Shown: piece by piece, positions 56,477-64,000 of the stretch
How the letters are laid out: each line of letters starts with the position of its first letter
How positions within the stretch are numbered: position 1 is the first letter of the stretch
Source: Melampsora larici-populina 98AG31
Taxonomy: Eukaryota > Basidiomycota > Pucciniomycetes > Pucciniales > Melampsoraceae
Assembly: GCF_000204055.1 (NCBI RefSeq)
Contig: NW_006768830.1
Location: 318,634 to 382,633 of the forward strand
Direction of reading: 5' to 3'
DNA length: 64,000 nt
Notes under the pieces: model-generated
What the model saw: the letters and a program-made list of their open reading frames with translations, nothing else
Databases searched by the model: none
Told to the model about the DNA's origin: nothing
Program-made: the position numbers and the translations under genes

Positions 56477-56945
56477 TGTTGAGATTCAATCGACACAAGC
56501 ATACTTTCCCTAGATTATGCTTATAGCACATCTACCCCAACCTTTCTACATATATATATAACATTGATTTATCATTCATCAGTCTTCTTTTCCCCATCAA
56601 TGAAAAGAAGACTGTGAGTGACTGATTTCTCTATTCTTTATTCTTTATCTTTGTGACCTTCTCTGACTCATGATTAATTTCTTATGTTCTTAGTTGTTAT
56701 CTTTATCAGACCCAAGATAGGACTCTGAACATATTTGTTTTTCCCGCTCAGGTACTTATTTCCCCATCAATGAAAAGAAGACTTTGTTATCTTTATCAGA
56801 CCCAAGATAGGACTCTGAACATATTTGTTTTTCTCTGACTCATGATTAATTTCTTATGTTCTTAGTTGTTATCTTTATCAGACCCAAGATAGGACTCTGA
56901 ACATATTTGTTTTTCCCGCTCAGACCGTGTTCCAAGACTTTCTCA
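56477..56945 (+). repeat. 3' LTR of the gag-only element
   Basis: 469 bp. As the 5' LTR, plus one extra copy of an internal segment of about 80 bp (with CTCATGATTAATTTCTTATG). Confidence 0.9.
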
Positions 56946-58796
56946 TACACCAGGCGAAGGTACACCGCCAGTTCCTGAGGAGACTTGCCCTCCATGACCA
57001 ACCGTTGACAAAACGCCTTTCGTTCCTTTTGAGCCTCTTGTGCCAATTGCCGAGTTTGAATGTCGCGTTGCTCTTGACGGTCAAGAAAATATCTTTCTTT
57101 GTCCCAAGTGAGCGCTGAGGTGCGAGCGTCAGCTTCCGCTGTCATTCGGTCCGCTTCAAATTGCTGTCTCCATTTGTTGGATTCAGTTAGCATTTGAATT
57201 CGCGCCTCATTACCTTGAAGCAAGGCGTTCGCAAGCGCATGTTTCTGTTCCTTGCTATGAACCGTCAATGGATCAATAGAAGGCAACGGGTTCAAAGCGC
57301 GACGCGAGAGAGTCCCTCGAGAGGCGCCGCGGGCGTTGTTGGCAGGCGTTGCACTTGGTATGATGCCTTCTTCGTCAGAGCTGCAATCCAAAGCCAGTTC
57401 TTCGGCTGCCAGACCCGCAAGCATCTTTGCTTCTCTGGGTGTATACGTTTTGGCTGGACGGGTAATTGGACGGGTGATTGTGGTCGTTGTCTTCGCTTTG
57501 GTGTCAGAGCTGAGAGGAACGACTGCAGGAGCTATAGCTAGACGTTTCTTTGCTGGCCTGCGGGCCAATGTTTGAGTCCGGTGGGTCGCCCTCTCAATGA
57601 CTCCCTTGTCAGAATCGGGATCCAAGGCCTGGTGTTCAGGTGTAATTGCTCTTTTTTTGCCTGGCTGATTTGAGGGTTTCTCAGCAGTCACCGCGACCCC
57701 AGAGGGATTGCGAGGAGCAGGTTTTTCTACGACCAGGTCGGCAGTCTCTTCTTGCGGCGTTGGCGGTGGCGAAGTGAAATCGTCATTCAGAAATCGATGG
57801 TAGTGTTGGTTAAGCATTTCGGAAGCAGTTTGGTTACGATTGGATATGGGCGAAGCCGTTTGGGAATTGGGAGACTCGGCTGTTGAAGAACTTGGTAAGT
57901 TGAAACGAATAAAACTAGTAGGGCTCTCAAGAAACAAACACTGACCAGCAGTTTCCAACGTCAATTTTTGAGGGTGTGATGCGAATGCATGATCATGACC
58001 ATCGGTTGTGTCACCGTCGGTATCTGCATGGCCACTGATATCAATGATATCGGGATCACCTTCGTCACTGTCATTGTCAGAGGATTTTGGGCCGAGTCCG
58101 CTGTCCAGGATGCCAAAAGGAGTTACGTTTCTTTTGTCACGAAACAGACAGTCCATCTCAGAGTAAAACGGGCACATCGATTCCAGCAAGTCTTCCATTG
58201 TGTGGATTCCATCGGCAACATTTTTAGCCGACAGGCCACTACCCGTCTTCAGGCTGAAATTCTTGGCTGCGGCGTACTTTGCTTTGTATCGTTTGAGGCG
58301 CTGGTATAGAAGTCGCCCGTTGAGCCGCATGTTGGTCGTGTCGTGGCGTATGTTGTAGTTATTATTCAGTTTGATGGCGAGAGGGTTCAACAACGTCCTA
58401 GGGTTCATCGGTAGGCCGGACACCCTGGTATGGCTGCCACCGCCAAAAAGCGCATTGCGGATTTTCGGTTTGGAGAGGTACGAAATGATTGTTTGATAAT
58501 CGACCAGATCAAGACTCGGACTGTCTCTAGTCGCTTTGGAACCGGCGTTGGCCACTGAAACGGAACGAGGACGCTGTGACGCTAGGCGGGATCGCCTGAT
58601 CGCGGATGGGGTAGGCTTAGACCCTGCTGCCAAACCAGAAGCCACGAGGTCCTCTTCGATCTGGGCCTTGGTTCGACGAGCCCTGCGTGGGCCCTGCAAA
58701 AGAACGGAACAAGTTGGTCAGCTGATGGCACAATAGCCTAGGAAGTCTACATAATGACACACACACCTTTCCAGTTGGTTGGGATTGTGGTGCCAT
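56846..58796 (-). CDS. Harbinger Myb/SANT-like partner protein, C-terminus replaced
   Basis: Exon 1 58767-58796 (MAPQSQPTGK) joins across intron 58694-58766 to exon 2 58693-56846 (GPRRARRTKAQIEEDLV...), about 625 aa. A domain at about residues 70-210 has KIRNALFGGGSHTRVSGLP, LYQRLKRYKAKYAAAKNF, VADGIHTMEDLLESMCPFYS and DKRNVTPFGILDSGL. This is the Myb/SANT-like module found beside fungal Harbinger transposases, thought to bind element ends and help the transposase enter the nucleus. A long Ser/Pro/Thr and basic linker follows, then a Gln/Arg/Glu-rich coiled coil (about 490-590). The gag-only element entered after the LRLVY codons. The present frame runs into LTR sequence (EKVLEHGLSGKNKYV...), while the original end, PEEQA and a stop, is visible across the insertion at 54604-54587. 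Confidence 0.8.
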
Positions 58797-59412
58797 GTCA
58801 AAGATGCCCAAAAATGGAGTATACGATACGCAAGATACGATAAGGAAGACCAAAATGATTGCAAAAGAGAGAATCGACTCAATTCAAATGATGATGATTA
58901 AAAAAGAGATTCGAAAGATACTGAAAGGTTGCTCCAAGAAGAAGAACGTTCTGAGCTTGAGGGAGAAGTGGGAAGTGGGCCAGTGCTGAATCGATATGAA
59001 AATAAGATATGAAAGGAGGATGAGATGATCCCGATCAAGACCGGACCGCATCTGGGGATAAACCGGGTCCCATGTGACTCTGGAGTTGGACGGTTAATTT
59101 GTTTGCTTGTTCAAACAAATCTGTTAATGAAAGAGACGAAGCAAAAAAAAGAAAAACGACAATGTTTTTTTTCTGAAGGACGGTTATATCCAGGTACACA
59201 CTGAGGAAAAAAAATCGTGATGGAAACTTTTTTTCCCAATGGTTTGACTATTTTTTGCCCTGGTTTTAGGGACAATGCTTAAAAATTTTAAGGTTGATTA
59301 AGTGACCGCAAAAGGGTGAACCACCTTTAAAGGTGGATCACTCACTTATAAATAAAGTTAAAATTATAAGGTTGCGGATAAATCGTAAAACTTAAAAAAG
59401 CGCTGTAAAACG

Positions 59413-59429
59413 TCTACTTGAATCGCCCT
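59413..59429 (-). repeat. Harbinger right terminal inverted repeat
   Basis: Perfect reverse complement of the left end, followed by ATT. Confidence 0.9.
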
Positions 59430-59432
59430 ATT

Positions 59433-59910
59433 GACAAAAGGTATGTATTATTTATTGCTCGGGCTGCCCTGCGGAGAATATTTGGCAGACGGTCATAAGA
59501 CAGCGTGTTTATGGGCTTGCGGCTGGACTGTGGGTACCTATGCGACGATTCTGAAAGATATCTGGTAGGTGTCTGATCAGGTCTGAGCTGGAGGGCCATC
59601 AAAAGACAGCCCATCACTGCAGACGGATGGGCCGCCCTCAGGCCGCGCCGCTAGACTGCATCACAGTTCTTCTCTCTTTCTCTCTCAATTCTCCCTCAAT
59701 CTCAATTATATGGATGATGTCAATTGCTTCATTACAAATCACAAATAAGAAAGAAACAACTGGAGAAAAAAGAAAAAAGAGAAAAAAGAGAAAAAAGAGA
59801 AAAAAGAGAAAAATAGGAAAAATCAGGCCAGATAGTACGAAATTATATAAAACATTTTATTCTAAAGTTTTCAAAAAAGATTTCTATCTATCAATTCTTC
59901 TGTCGAGTAA
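59433..59910. other. spacer with GAGAAAAAA microsatellite
   Basis: No gene. About five GAGAAAAAA-type units lie at 59763-59815. The 3' flank of the minus-strand gene is included. Confidence 0.5.
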
Positions 59911-61659
59911 TCAACAGAAAGAATTTTCAAAATCGAGATCAAGATTTAAGATAGATTTTTCAATATTAAAACTAAGATCTGTTAAAAAATGATCATTTTG
60001 TTCTAAAGAAGATTTCATAACCTCAAAACTCATATCTGTGGAATAAGGAGACTTCTGACAAGTATTGTCAATTAAACCAAACGGATCTTGAAGTTCTTCT
60101 ACTGGTGTTGGTAGAGAATTAGTATTCTGAGCGCTTGAATAAGATGAACGAATATTTGAAGAGGGTGTAGATGGGAGAGAATAAGTTTCATCGACCGTAG
60201 CAAAGTCCAGTGGCCTTTCTTGATGGAGAGGAAGAGTGATACCAAAAGATTCATCTGCTTCTTTTCGATCTTCATCGGTCATAAGATTATCTAAGATTTC
60301 AGACCAATGAAGTTGTCTTTTGGTATCTTCGAAATTCTTTGAGCTACATTTTAAAGGTTTTGAATTCGAAGAAGTGGCCGTGTTGAGAGATGATGAGGAT
60401 GTGACAGTAGCCAGTGTAGAAGTAGAGGATTTTACAGTCTCTAAAATCTGATGTTCAAGGATCAACTCATTGAAGATATCAAAATTAGAAGACTCTACTG
60501 AAGTAAGAGGCATGAACTCGATTGATCCCGCTTTATCAGTTTCTTGTTGTAACTCTTCTTCCGCTTCCTCCCAATCAGAAGCCGTCATTAAGTTGTCTAA
60601 GATTTCAGTCCAATGGAGTGTTGGTTTTGATTCCTTTGAAATTGGTGACTGAGTGGTGAAAACTTGTGAGTTATGAGTGATCGAGGGTAGTTTGGAGTTC
60701 AAAAGTGAAGGGGTCGAGATTTCAGATGTGTTGAGTTCGGCAAGTAACTCGTTGTAGATATGAAAGTTTTCGGATTGGTCTTCAGTGAGTGGGATAAAAG
60801 AAAGGGTTTGATCGATTGAACTTGTATTGACTGTTGGTTCGTTTTCTTTCTGCAACTCTACTTCTGCTTCTGCCCAATCAGACGCTGTCATTAAATCATC
60901 TAATATTTCAGTCCAATGAAGTGTTGGTTTTGATTTCTTTGAAACTGGTGCACCAAAAAGTTGTGATTTTGAATGTGATCTTTTTGTTGCTCGAGAGAAG
61001 TTTGGGATGGTCAAGGGAGACTCAGAGGTAGAAAGTGAAGGGGTTGAGATTGCCAAAATGTTGTGTTCGGCGAGTAACTCGTTGAAGATATGAAAGTTTT
61101 CAGACTGATCCTCAGTGAGTGGAATAAAAGAAGTTGTTGGTTTGATTAAATTTGATTCAGAATCAACTTTTGTGACCAAAGCGATATCCAAATTGTTATC
61201 TTCTTCAGAGATCAAGATTTTTGGAAGTCTTTGTCGACGAACGGGACGCTTTCTTTGAGTAGGTAGTGGAACATAAGCGGAAGATTTGGTTGATTTTTCT
61301 TCTGAGACTTCAGACTATTGAATATCAAAAATGTCAGAAACTTGAAGTAGAAAACCACGAAATGTAAAAGTTGACAAACCTGATGGGTTGGAGTCAAATT
61401 CCATGTAATCAATTTTGGACTTCTACAAAGTTTGATGAGGAGCAATTCATAGGCAATCTGTTATGAGAGACAATGAAGATAATCAACTGATTGGTCTTTG
61501 ATTGGATGAAGCGACAAAAGAAAAGCTTACCTTCTGTGAGTTGTCCGCTGATTCCCATGAGACTGTTGCATTGTGATGTGCTACAGCTCGCTTCATGACA
61601 AACCATGGATTAATTCCAAATCGTGCCGGCAGGTTAAGGCCAAGTGATAGGTAAGACAT
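59911..61659 (-). CDS. unrecognised protein with three internal repeats
   Basis: Exons 61531-61659, 61380-61457 and 59911-61314 (introns 61458-61530 and 61315-61379, GT-AG) encode about 536 aa; an upstream in-frame Met at 61698 is possible. The N-terminal ~70 residues read MSYLSLGLNLPARFGINPWF...HHNATVSWESADNSQK and then IAYELLLIKLCRSPKL. A basic stretch follows (TQRKRPVRRQRLPK, possibly nuclear). Three repeats start at about residues 132, 242 and 336. Each has an (S/E)F(I/M)PLT...NF(H/D)I(F/Y)NEL block and, 60-70 residues later, LHW(T/S)EILD(D/N)LMT. The third copy is the most diverged. The C-terminus is acidic (ILNLDLDFENSF). I recognise no family and assign no function; it is likely specific to rusts or close relatives. 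The paired short helical motifs look like binding motifs spaced by disordered linkers. Confidence 0.75.
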
Positions 61660-61999
61660 GTTGATGACAGGAAGGTGAGGAATTATGAGTTGGGTCAAAG
61701 AGATTGAAGGATGAAGAAAGATCGAGAAAGATCAAGATCACTGAGATTGGATGGTAGAAGATAGAGAGATGTGATGATGCAGTTGTGAGAGAGTTGACTG
61801 CGGAACCAGATATTCAGATGATAGTGATGCAAAGTGCAGAGTGAAAAATGGTTGGGAAATGTTATCAAAAGATGTGAATGATAGAGGATGAAGAGAGGGA
61901 GAAATCGGAGAGAACGACAGATATTTATACATGTCTTCTGCTTGAAATCGTGTGCCGGTCTGTTGAAAGATTTCCTCAAGGCACACAAGCAGAAGTGTT
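61660..61999. promoter_or_regulatory. upstream region of the triple-repeat gene
   Basis: About 340 bp of purine-rich (plus strand) DNA upstream of the minus-strand start. No clear elements identified. Confidence 0.3.
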
Positions 62000-62865
62000 C
62001 CTGATGATAGTGCTATCGTCGGCACGGGACTTTGTCCATATTTTTCCATGGCCGATCAACTTTGGCGGTCTTGATCACAAAATATCGTCACAAACTGAAA
62101 AAGCTCAGCATTCGACTGAAATAACTCGAATCTGAAATTATCAAACAGATCACATTAGCAGTGTGTCTTGAAACATCACGTGTTGCACTGACCAAGTAGT
62201 AATTGAATCTTTCTCACGTCCACCAGTGCAGAGTCACTTTTGTCAATTTCCAACCTGACCAGACATAGCGACCATAATTCCCGCTCGTGACTTTTACGCG
62301 TCTCCAGTAACGAGTTGACCTTCAAATCATCCTAGATTACATCCAATGCAACTGTTAGCCGAGTTAACAAATAGAGTTCCTGTACCAAACATCAGATCTT
62401 CGTGCGGGTGGTGCTGGCAGAACAAGCTAACGAGTGTGTCAATTTTATTCCGTCCGGGAAAGGGATGGAGGGGTGGGATGACTCTGAGCGGAAGTTTGTC
62501 CCTGATGGAAGTTTTGTCATTGGCATCGGCACGTGACGCCGTCAAATTTTACCAACGGCCGACCAATTTTGGCAGCCTTTGTGATGACAGAATTTTATCA
62601 CGAACTAGAAAAGCTCAGCATTCGACTGAAATAACTCGAAGCTGAAATCATCAAACAGATCGCATCAACAGTGTGCCATGAAATATCACGTATTGCCCTG
62701 ACAAGTACAGAACAACTGCACCTCTTTCACGTTCACCAGCGCACTTGAGTCCATGATAAAAATTTCGATCTTGACCAGAAATATTGATCACAATTCCGGC
62801 ACGCCGATTTCACGTGTCCCCGTAAGTAGAAGCCAGACTGATACCCAATGCAACTGTTAGTCAAG
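61990..62865. repeat. imperfect tandem duplication, period about 510 bp
   Basis: AAGCTCAGCATTCGACTGAA followed by ATAACTCGAA occurs at 62101 and 62611. Flanking phrases (GGCCGATCAACTTTGG / GGCCGACCAATTTTGG, ACAGATC(A/G)CAT, CCCAATGCAACTGTTAG) follow in the same order in both units. No ORF. Confidence 0.75.
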
Positions 62866-64000
62866 TCAACGTCGCTCGGCGAAAGGTATTCCAACTTTTG
62901 GTACACATACCCAAGTATTAGTTCCGTTCGTGCGGCTGGTAAATTTCGTGAAGCACACCTTCTGATCGTTCCGACCGAGATGCAGGAGTGGGATGAATCT
63001 GCAATTGTGAATTGGCTAGGTTCGTTTTCTTGAGTCTCTCATCAACGGCTATTCATCCGGAAGTAGTTAGCTCAGACCTTGAACTTTGAAGTTAAGACAG
63101 ACAGTTGATTTATTCATCGATTCAGTGTTGTCCTAGAATAGGTTTGGGTGCTTGAGGTGTCCTATGCTAAACTCACGATGTGCGGGGTTTAGCCAGAATC
63201 GGGGCGTGGAGCCCGCAATAAGTACAAATATCAACCGGAATAGATATGAGCAACAACTCAAGGCTTTAAACAAAAGGTCCACTAAGGGGCGGCCAAAACA
63301 TCACAAGATACAGGGAGAGGTGGGTGGGACAATATTCAACAATATCAAAGATAAGCATCCAACGATAGAGATCAATAACAAGAAAACGGAGTGAGGCAGT
63401 CCTCCATGCTTTATGGAATCAACTCGAGGGAATTAAGCCTCCTTGGGATGAAGAGATGGTAAAGAGGTAGAACTCGAAAAGGGTAAAGAGCACAGCAAGT
63501 GCTGACACTGAGAATCAAGGCTTACACGACGTTCGTCCACGCGACGTCACGATGACTCCTTACCTATTCTCATTTCTAGAACCTGACTCCTGAGTCCTAG
63601 GGACCATGATCGGTTCATGTCCCTGAGTCACTCTTCAAAAAACAATCACAGTAAACGACTTTCAGTATCTCGTTTGTTGGTTTTTAAAGTTTTTCATTCC
63701 ATTTATACCTCGTGTTTCCTTTTTCAAGTCATATTATAATCTCATTTTGAATTACTTTTTTGTTTGTGGTTTTGTTTTTTTTTCTTGGAAGAAAGAAAAG
63801 GTTTCTTCTCTTGTATCTCTTGATAACCAGATCCACATGGTGAAGGAAATTTGTTTGGTACATAAAGACGCATGCGGGTAGTTCAAGGTCGCAAGAAGTC
63901 TGATATTATTATGAGTATTGGAGTTACAAAACTTATCTCAAAATTCATTGATGACGCCTTTACACACGCGTCTAGAGTCAGAGTCTATACGCGACGTTGT
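62866..64000. other. intergenic to window end, no gene recognised
   Basis: Short open frames only (for example 63152-63394). No domain, RNA gene or repeat structure identified. Confidence 0.35.

Larger units (their letters stand above)
54610..56945 (+). mobile_element. gag-only LTR retrotransposon (TR-GAG-like), complete
   Basis: LTRs at 54610-54996 and 56477-56945 start TGTTGAGATTCAATCGACAC and end GACTTTCTCA. TACAC is duplicated on both sides (54605-54609 and 56946-56950). A primer-binding site TGGTAGCGAGAG follows the 5' LTR and a purine tract GAGGGAGGG precedes the 3' LTR. The 2336-bp element has one gene, a copia-type gag, and no protease, integrase or RT, so it must use enzymes from another element. 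The LTRs are nearly identical except for a tandem duplication of about 80 bp in the 3' one, so the insertion is young. It lies inside the Harbinger element. Confidence 0.9.
51914..59429. mobile_element. complete PIF/Harbinger DNA transposon
   Basis: Perfect 17-bp inverted repeats AGGGCGATTCAAGTAGA are at 51914-51930 and, reversed, at 59413-59429. A 3-bp ATT lies directly outside on both sides (51911-51913 and 59430-59432). The element encodes a Harbinger transposase (+) and, facing it, a Myb/SANT-like partner (-), the usual two-gene plan. Total length is 7516 bp, of which about 2341 bp is the nested LTR element at 54610-56945 plus its duplication, leaving about 5.2 kb. It begins about 130 bp after the eIF4G copy ends. 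Confidence 0.88.

Noticed and set aside
1..64000. CRISPR arrays, rRNA or tRNA genes, bacterial-type operons
   Set aside because: None seen. The short repeats are minisatellites or transposon motifs, and gene structure is eukaryotic. tRNA genes cannot be excluded without a dedicated scan.

Overview
The window looks like a piece of a rust-fungus genome (Basidiomycota, Pucciniomycotina, most likely Pucciniales). The reasons are AT-rich DNA, genes cut by short 50-110 bp GT-AG introns, a serine/proline-rich eIF4G of fungal type, an F-box/LRR protein, and a dense set of nested transposons whose proteins (hAT, PIF/Harbinger with its Myb/SANT-like partner, chromodomain Ty3/gypsy, copia-type gag-only elements) resemble those of rust genomes. 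The species cannot be named from the sequence alone.

Layout. 0-1.75 kb: 3' part of an RRM/RGG RNA-binding protein gene. 2.3-2.7 kb: a Harbinger-type MITE. 2.76-4.47 kb: an F-box/LRR gene. 4.5-8 kb: decayed or truncated gene pieces, namely a protein disulfide isomerase half that still ends in HDEL but has no visible signal peptide, and a broken ER glucosidase II (GH31) fragment. 9.2-10.7 kb: a decayed hAT transposase. 12.9-13.5 kb: a foldback MITE. 13.7-23.2 kb: a large structure with inverted arms full of a GCGCCTACAT motif, holding a decayed copia-type gag element and a nearly intact 4.06 kb hAT element with one nonsense codon. 23.5-25.6 kb: a pogo-like MITE, a cluster of hairpins and another Harbinger-type MITE. 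25.7-35.8 kb: a young Ty3/gypsy element on the minus strand with both LTRs, a perfect 5-bp target duplication, two tandem aspartic protease domains and a 100-N assembly gap. 37.2-37.9 kb: another Harbinger-type MITE. 39.1-44.9 kb: the full eIF4G gene (seven coding exons, about 1765 aa).

Downstream of eIF4G, after a 4.7 kb spacer, lies a second, chimeric and truncated eIF4G-like copy (49.6-51.8 kb). It is followed directly by a complete PIF/Harbinger element (51.9-59.4 kb) with convergent transposase and Myb/SANT-like partner genes. A complete gag-only LTR retrotransposon (54.6-56.9 kb, TSD TACAC) has inserted into the partner gene and replaced its C-terminus. The last gene (59.9-61.7 kb, minus strand) encodes an unrecognised protein with three internal repeats; about 2.3 kb of non-coding DNA with a roughly 510-bp tandem duplication follows.

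How it fits together: the host genes are translation and RNA-binding, ubiquitin-ligase adaptor and ER-folding functions and do not form a pathway cluster. The most informative signal is mutational. The two gypsy LTRs differ by about six substitutions, four of which are TCG/TTG (or the complementary CGA/CAA). The catalytic change in the gypsy reverse transcriptase, the stop codon splitting its pol, and the stop codon in the hAT transposase are all explained by the same TCG to TTG change. This fits the RIP-like or methylation-linked TCG mutation described for Pucciniomycotina. I found no RNA genes, CRISPR arrays or operons.
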